The position numbers and the translations under genes are program-made. DNA of 64,000 nt from Pyronema omphalodes. Taxonomy: Eukaryota > Ascomycota > Pezizomycetes > Pezizales > Pyronemataceae. The stretch lies in contig JAJJXM010000106.1 of the NCBI GenBank assembly GCA_024516155.1, positions 40,805 to 104,804 of the forward strand, in the 5' to 3' direction. Below, piece by piece: positions 41,441 to 51,360 of the stretch. The notes beneath the pieces are model-generated. The model saw only the letters and a program-made list of their open reading frames with translations, had not been told where the DNA came from and made no database searches. Position 1 is the stretch's first letter. Every line of letters begins with the position of its first letter.

Positions 41441-42844
41441 TTAAAATGATGGTTTTTGATGTGGGTGGGGGGCGGTGTCGATGGAACCGGTTCGCGGGGC
41501 TTTTCTCAGGGGCCCGAAAACTCTTTTTCGATGAAAACTCAACGAAAAAGAGAGAGCCTGATCTGGAAAGGCTGCGAATAGGTAATTCGGGGCTGCCGAA
41601 CAATAATCCGCGATAAAATCTTGCGATATCGGCGTGGTTGTTGAAAAGGCAGGGGGGGGTCGCTCTTTGCTGGGTGTTTTGGTTGTCTGTCTGGGTTGGT
41701 GGGTATTCTTTCCCCTTCCACCATTCTTTGTTGTGGGGGTCTTGCTGGGTGTCGCTGCCGTAGATGTCATCTCCTTCGCTTTCATCTTCTTCTTCTGTGT
41801 AGCCTTCGCCTCCACAGTCTTCCATCCATTGGTCTCAGCAGGGTCAGTGCTTGGGGCGTTGGGTAGAGGTGTGTCCTGACCAGAGAAACTGTCAGGCTGA
41901 GGTTCCGGTGTCGCTTCAGTCGAGGTGATTGCAAGGAGGGGTAGGGGGGACTTTAACTTGAGGGCATCAAGCTTGTCCTGGGCGGCGGTGGTTGCGTGCT
42001 TCGAGTGCATCAGGCTTCGCACCGGTGATGCAGCTCTCGGTTTGTGGTTGACCGGTACTCTGGTCGTTGGTGAGGTGGGTTCGGTGTTCTGGTCGCTTCC
42101 CCTTCGCTTTCTCTTGACAGGAGGGTTGCGGAAAGCGTCCAGGACATCCTGAATGTCATGTTGGACGACGGACAGTTGCATAGTCATCTCTTCCATCGCT
42201 GAGGAAGAGGCCGTGAGGTTCGGTGAGGGGGGCGCCGAAATGACTTGTTGCTGTTCGTCGATTTTCTTCGTCAGGGCGTCCACAGCAGCCTTGAGAGCTG
42301 CTGTTTCTGCCTGTGTAGAGTCGTATGCTGCGCGCAGCTTCGTGTTTTCGCCGAGCAGATCGTTGAATTTGGTCATCATGACGTCGAATCTGCTGTGTAT
42401 CGCATCGCTGTTGTTGCGTATGGATTCATCGAGGGTATTGAAGCGTCGCTGTGTGTCCTGATGGATCTGTTGTATCCCCAGGAAGCTGGCTCCAGTGACT
42501 TCGGGGTAGCTGTTATAAAACAGTTGCTCAAGGGAGGCATAATTGTCATCAACCAGGGCTGCCTGATTAATGGCAGATACAATATTGCGACGGTATGTAC
42601 TGAACCGGCTTTGGTCAGTTGTCGCTTGTTGCTGGTGTGTTGAAGCCGAAGGAACTGGTGATCCTGCCAAGACCACGCTCTGGAAGGGTGTTCCAGCGAA
42701 GTTTCCATCAACTTCATCAACTTTTCCATCTCTTCCATCGAAAGTAGGATTAGATCCATCATGAGGAAGGTCGGCTAAAACGTTATACGCGTTTCCGGAC
42801 CGTTTCGATCGTTGGGCATTGTTCTGTCGTTGTTTTGGCGACAT
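41441..42844 (-). pseudogene. HL2 ORF1-like protein fused to LINE-A 5' UTR
   Basis: The start is at 42844 (MSPKQRQNNAQRSKRSGNAY). It has the coiled coil and the KRKRRGSD motif. After THQPRQTT (41683) the frame runs into the A3 5' UTR and ends at 41441. The variable segment reads STYRRNIVSAINQAALVDDN, unlike the other copies. The C-terminal TWAEVV block is lost. Confidence 0.8.
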
Positions 42845-43045
42845 TTCGTGAGGTGGGGTAAGCCAAAACTCGTGAAAACTCTGATTTTGCGACAAGAGTC
42901 AACAAAAACAACGTAGAATTCCCTGAAAATTCAGAGAATAACGTAACAGAGTGCTGCGAATCCGAATCCGATGAGAAAACCGGGGGTTTCGGTGCTCGTT
43001 GTTGAGAATGCAGGGGGGGGGGGTCGCCGTTGCCGTGTGGTGTCA
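41683..43045 (-). mobile_element. HL2, half-LINE cut by LINE-A A3
   Basis: The 5' end is at about 43045 (ACACCACACGGCAACGGCGA on the minus strand). The body is intact to THQPRQTT, where the 5' end of LINE-A A3 begins. The 3' module of this copy is not found on the far side of A3, in line with the rearrangement noted there. Confidence 0.8.
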
Positions 43046-43985
43046 CCTTGCGGGAGGCGGGGGTCTCGCTAAGGTCGTTCAGGATGTTCAGTCCGCTCTG
43101 TGTTGAAGTTCGGGCATGAGAGGATTAGGTGTTTGGGGGTCTGTGGGGGGGTGTAGTGGGCAGTGACATGAGCGGGAGGGGTATTTGGCGGTGGGGGGGG
43201 TGTGCTAGGCAGTCCAAGAAATATCCATGGCCTGTACGAAGTCCCGATATAGCCGTCGATATCTTAAGCGGGACGGTGGTGTATTTGTACGTCCTGGGCT
43301 TCCGTGACGAAGAGTACCAGTCTACCCAGTTGGTGATATACTGCTCGCGTACCTGGCGTCTAACCCAGGAGAGGGAGATTGGGGGAGGCGCGGTTGGATT
43401 GAGGGAGGTAGCTGTTTTGGCTAGGAGGTCGGCTGTGTCGTTCCCGGGGATGTCTGTGTGTCCGGGGACCCAATGTAGAGTGACGGATGATCCGGATCGG
43501 CTAAGAGCGGACACCGTCGTGAGGATCGAGAGGGCCAGTTCTTGGCCGGGGCCGTAGGAGGAGCGGGAGGCGCGAAGGATTGCTGCTTGATTGTCCGTGA
43601 AAATGTGTACTTTACGGCGGGTGTGTCTGTTGAGGGTGATGATCCTTTGGCAAGTGGTGAGGCAGTCGTGTATAGCTCTGAGCTCTGCATCGAAGACTTC
43701 GGTTGTGTTGCCCATTGGGATGGATTCTTCCACCCGGCGAGGTAAGCCGTCGGTGATGCAGTATCCCGCTCCGGTTCTTCCGTTCAGTTGTGAACCGTCG
43801 GTATATGCAATGATGTTGCGGGGGTCTGCGCGGAGGGTCTGGAGTAAAGCTACGTGTGTCGTGGCCGCCTCTGATTTCGGGAGGGAGGTGATGTTGATTC
43901 TGAGGCGGGGGCGCTCCCATGGGGTGGGGTTGGGCTGTGATGTGTTTTCGATGGTGTCGTCAGGCAGTACCCACTTGCTGACGGC
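43046..43985 (-). pseudogene. LINE-A copy A4, RNase H fragment
   Basis: This matches A2 from about 13275 to 14205. The frame 43733-43125 contains FDAELRAIHDCLTTCQ, IFTDNQAAILRASRSSYGPG, HWVPGHTDIPGNDTAD and GLRTGHGYFLDCLAHPP. A deletion of about 30 bp near 43285 removes the linker before KYTTVPLKIS. Both ends are cut by HL elements (HL2 left, HL3 right). It has no tail or 3' module. Confidence 0.85.
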
Positions 43986-45416
43986 AGTGTCACATCATCG
44001 AAGAAAAACGGCAACGGCGACCCCCCCCCCTGCATTCTCAACAACGAGCACCGAAACCCCCGGTTTTCTCATTGGATTCGGATTCGCAGCACTCTGTTAC
44101 GTTATTCTCTGAATTTTCAGGGAATTCTACGTTGTTTTTGTTGACTTTTGTCGCAAAATCAGAGTTTTCACGAGTTTTGGCTTACCCCACCTCACGAAAT
44201 GTCGCCAAAACAACGACAGAACAACGCCCGACGATCGAAACGGTCCGAAAACGCGTACAATGTTCTGGCCGACCTTACTCATGATGGATCTAATCCTACA
44301 TTTGATGAAAGAGATGGAAAAGTTGATGAAGTTGATGGAAACCTCGCTGGAAAGCCCTTCCAGAGCGTGGTCTTGGCAGGATCACCAGTTCCTTCGGCTT
44401 CAACACACCAGCAGCAAGCGACACCTGAGCACAACCGATTCAGAGAATTTCGCCGCGATCTGGTTATTGCTATGCGAGACGCTATCGAAAAAGACGACAG
44501 CGATAGCAGCTTGAGCGCCCTGTTCTGTGAACATGAACCGCTTTTCACAGGAGCAAGCTTCCTGGGGATACAACAGATCCACCGGGACACACAGCGTCGC
44601 TTCAATACGCTCGATGACACCATACGCAACAACAGCGATGAGATGCGCCACAGATTCGATGTCATGATGACGAAATTCAACGTTCTGCTCGGCGAAAACA
44701 CAAAGCGGCGCGCAGCATACAACTCTACACAGAAAGAAACAGCAGCTCTCAAGGCTGCTGTGGATGCCCTGACGACGAAAATCGACGAACAGCACCAAGT
44801 CATTTCGGCGCCCCCCTCACCGAACCTCACGGCCTCTTCCTCAGCGATGGAAGAGATGACTATGCAACTGTCCGTCGTCCAACATGACATTCAGGATGTC
44901 CTGGACGCTGTTCGCAACCCTCCTGGCAAGAGAAAGCGAAGGGGTAGCGACCAGAACACCGAACCCACCTCACCGACAAACAGAAGACCGGTGAACCACA
45001 AACCGAGAGCGGCATCACCGGTGCGAAGCCTGATGCACTCGAAACATGCGACTACCGCCGCCCAGGACAAGCTTGATGCCCTCAAGCCTATGTCCCCCCT
45101 ACCTCTCCTCGCGATCACGTCGACCGAAGCGACACCGGAACCTCACCCTGACAGTTCATCTGTTCAGGACACACCTCTACCCGACGCCCCAAGCACTGCC
45201 CCTGCTGAGATGAACGGATGGAAGACTGTGGAGGCGAAGGCTACACAGAGGAAGAAGCAGAAAGCGAAGGAGACGACACCTACGGCAGCGCCACCCAGCA
45301 AGACCCCTACAACAAAGAATGGTGGCCGGGGAAAGAATACCCACCAACCCAGAACGACAAACTCCTCTGCAAAGAAGACTTGGGCAGAAGTCGTCAAGAG
45401 CGGAGGCATCAACGTC
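43986..45416 (+). mobile_element. HL3, half-LINE, 3'-truncated (left arm)
   Basis: After about 20 bp of filler (cagtgtcacatcatcgaag) the 5' terminus ACGGCAACGGCGACCCCCC begins at about 44011. The copy is complete to GGINV (45416), then switches to antisense LINE-A. From 44102 it is the outer part of the left palindrome arm, and HL6 is its mirror. Confidence 0.82.
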
Positions 45417-45713
45417 ACAACTGCGGTCGGGCATCCCAGTGCGCGCATTGTCGTGAGGAGGCCCGCGGAGGAGATATTGTCGAAGGCTCTTCGCACATCG
45501 AAAAATACTGCGGAGGTTACCATGCGGCGCCCCGCATTCGCTTCGACCTCGTGCGTTAGGGCCATTGCAGCGTCGATAGCCGAGCGTTTAGGGCGCCCGC
45601 CTATCTGGTCTGCATGCAGTATGTCGTGTGACTCCGCCATGAGGCTGACCCGAGTCGCCATAAGTTTTTCTAGAATTTTTCCCATGCAGTTCAGCAACGC
45701 GATGGGACGATAG
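44199..45713 (+). CDS. HL3 ORF1-like protein fused to antisense LINE-A sequence
   Basis: This is open for 504 residues from the ATG (MSPKQRQNNARRSKRSENAY). Residues 1 to about 405 are the HL protein: variable segment FRRDLVIAMRDAIEKDDSDS, coiled coil, KRKRRGSD, TWAEVVKSGGINV. From 45417 on the frame translates the antisense of the LINE-A RT, ending SFSRIFPMQFSNAMGR. The tail is accidental sequence by origin. HL6 in the right arm has the same fusion, as expected for a duplicate. Confidence 0.75.
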   Translation: MSPKQRQNNARRSKRSENAYNVLADLTHDGSNPTFDERDGKVDEVDGNLAGKPFQSVVLAGSPVPSASTHQQQATPEHNRFREFRRDLVIAMRDAIEKDDSDSSLSALFCEHEPLFTGASFLGIQQIHRDTQRRFNTLDDTIRNNSDEMRHRFDVMMTKFNVLLGENTKRRAAYNSTQKETAALKAAVDALTTKIDEQHQVISAPPSPNLTASSSAMEEMTMQLSVVQHDIQDVLDAVRNPPGKRKRRGSDQNTEPTSPTNRRPVNHKPRAASPVRSLMHSKHATTAAQDKLDALKPMSPLPLLAITSTEATPEPHPDSSSVQDTPLPDAPSTAPAEMNGWKTVEAKATQRKKQKAKETTPTAAPPSKTPTTKNGGRGKNTHQPRTTNSSAKKTWAEVVKSGGINVTTAVGHPSARIVVRRPAEEILSKALRTSKNTAEVTMRRPAFASTSCVRAIAASIAERLGRPPIWSACSMSCDSAMRLTRVAISFSRIFPMQFSNAMGR

Positions 45714-47283
45714 GCCTTAACTGCGCTGTAGTCAGGTTTGTTCGGTTTCGGGATAACCACCGTCGTTGCTTCACGCCAGCACCTCGGGTGTATCCTTTGT
45801 CACCTAGCCTTGCGTACAGCGCATCGAACACCTTGGGGATTGCGTCATAGGCTCTCCTTAGGCATGCGAACGTTATCATGTCTGGACCGGGGGCTTTCTT
45901 GGGGGAGGAGTAGTAGATTGCGTGGCGTACTTCTTCGGGGGTGAATGTGTGCCAGGGGATAATGGGGTGTGTGGGGGGGGTTTGGGTCTGAGGGGCAGCG
46001 CGGGGGGGTGAGAAGAGAGCCTGAAAGGCGTCTACTTTGCCTTCGAAATCAACATGTACCTTATCAATCCCACCTACCTGGGTCTTTATTGGGGGGGTCA
46101 GTTGGGCGCGCCGGGGGTTTGTATATCTGAAAGCGGCCCAGACATCGGGACCTTCTGCGGCTGCCAGGTATTCTTTCCATAGGGAGTCCTTCGCGTGTCG
46201 TACTCTGCGGTAGTGGGTGTTCCGGAGGCGTTGGTATTCCGCATGATGGGCTGGGAGGCGAGTAGTTTTCCATCTCTTTCACGCACTCTGCATCTTTCGT
46301 CGAGTCGTGTTTAGTTCCTCCGTCCACCACCTCTTCGAGCGAGGAGTCGGGGAGAGGGTCGGTGTCGCTTTTTGGGCAGCTGCCTGGATGGAGTCACGAA
46401 TGAGAGCGGCCCATTCGTCCAGGTTACTTGCGGACGGGTTTGCGCGGAGGTGTGTCCAGTATGGGTGACTGGCCTCAGCGAGGGTTTGTAGTTCCCTGGT
46501 AAAGGTCTCCCAATCCGTTTTCTGCCAGTTAAGTCGTGGGGCGGTAGGGGTGGCGGTATCATGGTCTGGGTGGAGGGACGTTAGTTGAAAGCGGATGACC
46601 TCGTGGTCTGAACCTGTGGCTAGGTCGTCGTCGACTGCCCAGTTTGTGAGTTCCCTTGTCATCGCGGGGGATGTCAGGGTCAGGTCCAGAACCGACGAGC
46701 CAGATCCGTCCTTGTACTGGTGGGTCGGGACGTCGGGGACGTTCGCCAGATTCCAGTGGTGGGTTTCGATCAACTCCACGATCTCTTCAGCTCGGGCTCT
46801 CCTGCGAGTGTTGGAATCCCACAAGGGGTGGTGTGCGTTGAGGTCTCCCGTGATGACACATCGGCGAGGGAGGACGAGGGGGGTGAGGGCTCGGGGTGGG
46901 GTGTATGGTTTAGAGAGTGGGTCACGTTCATTAAAGATGTTAAGTAAAAAGAAGGGGGGTATTAGGGGTGTGCGGACCTCGAGGACTTGTAGGTCTGGGT
47001 CTGCGGTGACATCTGGTCGAGGTGTGACAGTGATGTGGGGGTTCAAACGAGAGACGTAGGCGGCGGTCCGGTTGACCTTGTGATAACCGCGGGGGGGAAG
47101 CAAAAGAATGAAGTTGGGGTGGGTTATAGCAAATTTGGGGTCCTTGACGTTTACCTCTTGGACAAGAATGATGTCGGTGGTAGCGCTTGCTGTATTTAGC
47201 AGCGTCGTGAGGGCGGTGGTGCTTCGATTCGTGTTGTGGGACACGATGCGGAGGGTCGCCGCTGATGAATGTTGTCTATTCAT
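45417..47283 (-). pseudogene. LINE-A ORF2 (A5), endonuclease and partial RT
   Basis: The endonuclease is open from 47283 (MNRQHSSAATLRIVSHNTNR) to 46279, where CGA has become TGA (after RRKMQSA). All endonuclease motifs are present (VQEVNVKD, TGDLNAHHPLW, GSDHEVIRF). The RT N-terminus follows with indels (C-run near 46003-46009, a lost base near 45789). It ends at DVRRAFDNISS and GCPTAVV. The right-arm copy at 54214-56080 has the same stop. Confidence 0.86.
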
Positions 47284-48148
47284 CGGCGGTCATGGTGGTA
47301 TCGGTAATGGGGTCGGTTTCGGCGGGGATGTTGTCGTAGGTGGTGTCTGGGCGGGTTTTGAGCCATGCCTCTCTCACAATTCCTATTTTCACTGGGCATT
47401 TAGTGCTGTATGCTGCGTGTTGGGTGTCAGCATGTCCAGCGGCTACACAGTTTGAGCATCTGTAAACGGTGTGAATGCACTTCCTGCCCTTCTGTTTGGG
47501 GCATTCTCCACAGAAGTGGTATTCCGTTGGGTGTACGGCCGCGCATATGGCGCAGGTAGGTCCGTTGTCGGCGGCGCACGTTGCGTGGTGGTGGCCAAAC
47601 TTCTGGCACCTACGACATTGGTCGATGGGCCTGGCGGAGAAGAACTCGGTGACTTTTCGTGGTTCGAACAGGACGACGACCTTCGTGCGTTTCAATGTGT
47701 TGTAGTCGTTGAGAGAGTTGAGGGCGATCATGACGCTCGACGCCGACTTACCGGCCCGTTTCTCGGGGTGTGATATGTACCGCGGTGGTTGGGTTAAGCT
47801 GACGGAGTGGTTTCCCTCGATCTCGACTTGCAGTTTTTGCATGCCTTCTTCGGAGTCTGGGTAGTATTCGATTGGTACGCCGTGGACCGCCAGTTTGTAC
47901 CACTTCTCGTTTATGCGGGGGGGGTAGCAACGTAGGGTGTACTGTGCGGGCGGCTTTGAGTATAAGGGGCAGGTGGGGGGTAATATCGGCGGGTGTAGTT
48001 TGGGGGGGGGGGGGGGTCAAAATAAGGTTTCCTTTCACGTTCTTCTTTACCATCGAGATGGAGACCTTCTCAGTAACATGTGCTGCGCGCAAGGCGTCGT
48101 TGACGGCAGTTCCAATTGCTATCTTGGAGCTCTCGGGGAAGGAACGGG
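47276..48148 (-). pseudogene. LINE-A ORF1 (A5), C-terminal part
   Basis: This has IAIGTAVNDALRAAHVTEKV, then LILTPPPPQTTPADITPHLP, the frame that agrees with LINE-B, so A5 preserves the original reading here. The RNA-binding block and three zinc knuckles follow in another frame after a G-run (47914-47922). The stop at 47276 overlaps ORF2 by 8 nt. HL4 separates it from the N-terminal part. Confidence 0.85.
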
Positions 48149-49735
48149 TTTGTTTGTTTGTTTGTTCTCTCATTACTTGTTTGCAACCCGAAGGTTATGA
48201 CAAGGGACAGATAAATACAAAAGAGAAGAAGAAAGAAATGTAAAAGCAAAAACCCAGTCTCCACCTCTACCAGTCTCCTCCTCTTGATCGTTGTGGTTGT
48301 GGGGTCTGTCCCCACTGTTACTACGGGGGTTTCTTGTCCAAGCGCGTCTGCTGTTCCAGTGCCCTGCTTGCACAGAGGCCGCCTCGCCGGGCTCCTCCCT
48401 TTCCTCCTCCCTTCCCCTCCCATTTTTAACCATTTTCCCTCCTTTATTTCCTCCACAAAGCAAAAACAAAACCAAAGCAAAGTTAAACAGCCGCCGGGCC
48501 ACCTGCGCCCCCACTCTCCTCTCCTCTCTCACCTCCTCCGCCGGTGTCTCCTGACTCTCTGCCCTTTGAGACACCCGGGCCCGCCCTGCCCCCCCTCTCC
48601 TCCCCCTCTCTCCCCTTCTCCTTCCTTCTTCCTCAGCCTTCTTGCTGCTCCCCCTCGCCTCTCTCCCCTTCTTGTCGGTGGTGCTGTTAGTCCAAGATTG
48701 CCATTCCCAAGCACAATCTGGACGTTGATGCCTCCGCTCTTGACGACTTCTGCCCAAGTCTTCTTTGCAGAGGAGGTTGTCGTTCTGGGTTGGTGGGTAT
48801 TCTTTCCCCGGCCACCATTCTTTGTTGTAGGGGTCTTGCTGGGTGGCGCTGCCGTAGGTGTCGTCTCCTTCGCTTTCTGCTTCTTCCTCTGTGTAGCCTT
48901 CGCCTCCACAGTCTTCCATCCGTTCGTCTCAGCAGGGGCAGTGCTTGGGGCGTCGGGTAGAGGTGTGTCCTGAACAGATGAACTGTCAGGGTGAGGTTCC
49001 GGTGTCGCTTCGGTCGACGTGATCGCGAGGAGAGGTAGGGGGGACATAGGCTTGAGGGCATCAAGCTTGTCCTGGGCGGCGGTAGTCGCATGTTTCGAGT
49101 GCATCAGGCTTCGCACCGGTGATGCCGCTCTCGGTTTGTGGTTCACGGGTCTTCTGTTTGTCGGTGAGGTGGGTTCGGTGTTCTGGTCGCTACCCCTTCG
49201 CTTTCTCTTGCCAGGAGGGTTGCAAACAGCGTCCAGGACATCCTGAATGTCATGTTGGACGACGGACAGTTGCATAGTCATCTCTTACATCGCTGAGGAA
49301 GAGGCCGTGAGGTTCGGTAAGGGGGGCGCCGAAATGACTTGTTGCTGTTCTTCGATTTTCGTCGTCAGGGCGTCCACAGCAGCCTTGAGAGCTGCTGTTT
49401 CTTTCTGTGTAGAGTTGTATGCTGCGCGCAGCTTCGTGTTTTCGCCGAGCAGAACGTTGAATTTCGTCATCATGACGTCGAATCTGTGGCGCATCTCATC
49501 GCTGTTGTTGCGTATGGTGTCATCGAGCGTATTGAAGCGACGCTGTGTGTCTCGGTGGATCTGTTGTATCCCCAGGAAGTTTGCTCCTGTGAAAAGCGGT
49601 TCATGTTCACAGAACAGGGCGCTCAAGCTGCTATCGCTGTCGTCTTTTTCGATAGCGTCTCGCATAGCAATAACCAGATCGCGGCGAAATTCTCTGAAAC
49701 GGTTGTGCTCAGGTGTCGCTTGCTGCTGGTGTGTT
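48149..49735 (-). mobile_element. HL4, 5'-truncated half-LINE with target duplication
   Basis: This 1,587-bp insertion in LINE-A ORF1 is flanked by ggggaaggaacggg (48135-48148 and 49736-49749). The tail is (TTTG)n on the plus strand (48149-48163) with the hairpin AACC-TTCG-GGTT (48185-48196). The 5' end starts inside the ORF (caccagcagcaagc). A 5' truncation, a tail and a duplication together are the hallmarks of target-primed reverse transcription. Confidence 0.9.
48529..49665 (-). pseudogene. HL4 ORF1-like fragment
   Basis: It contains the variable segment (AMRDAIEKDDSDSSLSALFC), coiled coil, KRKRRGSD and TWAEVVKSGGINVQIVLGNG. It lacks the N-terminus because of 5' truncation. A GAA-to-TAA change (49282-49284) stops the frame in SSSAMEEMTMQ. 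Confidence 0.82.
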
Positions 49736-50799
49736 GGGGAAGGAACGGGGGTCTGGGCATGGGATAATAATGTCGGTGGGGGGGGGGGGGGGATTCTTTC
49801 TTTTGGGCTTCGGCGGGTTTGGTGGTTTGTTTAGGAGGTGTGGGGGCAGCGGCGGGGAATAACTTCTTCGTTGCGGGTACTTCTTCGTGCCATGGAGTGG
49901 AGGGGTTCTGATCGGGGCGTGGGGCATGAACGGGGAGGGGGATCTTGTGTTTCTTGAGCTCGTTCTCGGCATCAAGACAACGTTTCTTCCAGTAGGCAAG
50001 TTCCTTAGGGGAGGGGGCAGCGGGGGTGGGGGCGTGAATCGAGGGTAGGTCGTTGGATTCGGGGGGGGGTGGAGCGGGGATAGTTGAGTTCTCGGGGGTG
50101 GAGGATTCGACGGGGAAAAGGAGAGCTGAGATGTCTTCGTTGGGGAGTATGACGGGGGCAATGCGGGACAGAAGATCGTGAACGGCACGGATTGTGGACT
50201 GGTATTTGTGGATGGATCGGAACGCTTGGGTGACTCTGTCGTTCGTTGCTTTGTCGGCGTGTCGAAACATGTCCGTGGCGGTGTTGAGATTGTCGTTGAG
50301 TTGGTCGATGGATGTTGCGAGGCTGTTGGTGGCAGGGTTGGTAGACAGGGGGTTGTCGGTGTCACGGCGGAGGCGTTGGACTCCAGCGGGAACGGGGGTG
50401 GAGTCGGCGGCGATGTGGGTGATGGAGTGGGCGGTGGAGGCAGCTGGGCGTTTCTTCCATTTGTCGGTTTGGCGTTGAACGGTGTATTTGGGGTCGGGGT
50501 TGGTCAATACGTCGGGGGTGTCATTCTTGTCAGGTAGGGTTTTCTTATTGTGGGGGGTTTTGGGGGGGGGCGTTATTGGTGTTGCGCGCGACGGGGGTGG
50601 GGGAGCTTTCGCGGGAAGACGCGTCTTCTTCGCTAGAGTCATCGCTGACGTGAGAGCACGTGTCTACGTGCATTTCCGTGTCGGACGCGTCGGACCCTTG
50701 CGGCTCTGCGTTAGCGCGTTTTTCTTTCGCGAGCGCTCGAGGGGGCGCTTTGTCGGGGCGGAGGGGCTGTTTCTCAACAGCGGAGGATCGGGTGGGCAT
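49736..50799 (-). pseudogene. LINE-A ORF1 (A5), N-terminal part
   Basis: The start is at 50799 (MPTRSSAVEKQPLRPDK). A one-base insertion in the G-run at about 50562-50570 shifts the frame. The remaining part is open to the HL4 border, with SLATSIDQLNDNLNTATDMF and PPNTPSP-like proline-rich sequence. The C-run near 49780 (14 bases) precedes the HL4 junction. Confidence 0.83.
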
Positions 50800-51085
50800 C
50801 GGAAGTTCGGAATAAGTTGTTTCTGCGGTAGCGACAAGGAATCCGCGATTGAGATGATGGTTTTTGATGTGGGTGGAGGGTGATGTTGATGGAACCGGTT
50901 CGCGGGGCTTTTCTCAGGGGCCCGAAAACTCTTTTTCGATGAAAACTCAACGAAAAAGAGAGGGCCTGATCTGGAAATGCTGCGAATAGGTAATTCGGGA
51001 CTGCCGAACAATAATCCGCGATAAAATCTTGCGATTTCGGCGTGGTTGTTGAAAAGGCAGGGGGGGGGTCGCTCTTTGCTGGGTG
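50800..51085 (-). other. LINE-A 5' UTR (A5)
   Basis: This is the same 5' UTR as at 19050-19345, with the terminus ACCACCCAGCAAAGAGCGAC on the minus strand. It lies in the palindrome spacer. Confidence 0.8.
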
Positions 51086-51116
51086 GTTGATTTCATCGGC
51101 GGTCATGGTGGTATCA
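51086..51116 (-). other. Short LINE-A ORF1 3'-end filler
   Basis: The sequence tcatcggcggtcatggtggt is the end of LINE-A ORF1 (MTADE). It lies between the A5 5' end and a truncated HL tail. It suggests that A5 inserted into, or recombined with, another LINE-A copy. Confidence 0.6.
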
Positions 51117-51360
51117 TTTGCTGTTTGTTTGTTTGTTTATTCATTACTCGTATGCAACCTTATTGGTTATGACGAGGGTACAGGTTTATAGTACATGGAA
51201 AGTCAAAAGCAAAAACCAAACAAAGTCCCGTCTCTACCTCCGCTGATCCTCCCTTAGGCTGTGATTTTGTGGTCCTGTCCCCACTATTACTTCATTGGTC
51301 CTGTTGTCCAACCGCGTCTGCTGTTCCAGTGCCCTGTTCGCACAGAGGCCACCGCGCCGG
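51117..51360 (-). mobile_element. Severely 5'-truncated HL/LINE 3' end
   Basis: About 240 bp with an (AAAC)n tail (51122-51139 on the plus strand as gtttgtttg), the hairpin AACC-AATAA-GGTT (51156-51168) and the cagaggccaccgcgccgg block. There is no coding sequence. It abuts the 5' end of HL5. Confidence 0.72.

Larger units (their letters stand above)
37055..41682 (-). mobile_element. LINE-A copy A3, 3'-truncated
   Basis: The copy has the 5' terminus (ctctttgctgggtg at 41672-41682), the 5' UTR, ORF1 and ORF2 to the middle of the RT. Its 3' part beyond the position equivalent to 14693 of A2 is absent, and HL1's tail abuts it. A 5'-truncation would be normal for a LINE; a missing 3' end points to recombination or deletion after insertion. 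Confidence 0.85.
44102..49520. repeat. Left arm of a ~5.4-kb inverted repeat
   Basis: The reverse complement of 44102-49520 matches 51970-57395. Mirror positions sum to 101497 for the ORF borders 44148/57349, 45416/56081, 46279/55218 and 47283/54214, so there is no net indel across those 3.1 kb. At the HL4/HL5 tail the sum is 101500, a net shift of three. Proteins on the arms differ at only a few residues. The spacer is about 2.45 kb. This is a recent duplication with inversion, or an assembly artefact. Confidence 0.9.
45417..51085 (-). mobile_element. LINE-A copy A5, interrupted by HL4
   Basis: The 5' end is at about 51085 (ctctttgctgggtggt). ORF1 is split by HL4 (48149-49735, 14-bp duplication). 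ORF2 is present down to the middle of the RT (45417). The 3' part is replaced by HL3 in reverse orientation. The part from 45417 to 48148 lies in the left palindrome arm. Confidence 0.86.
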
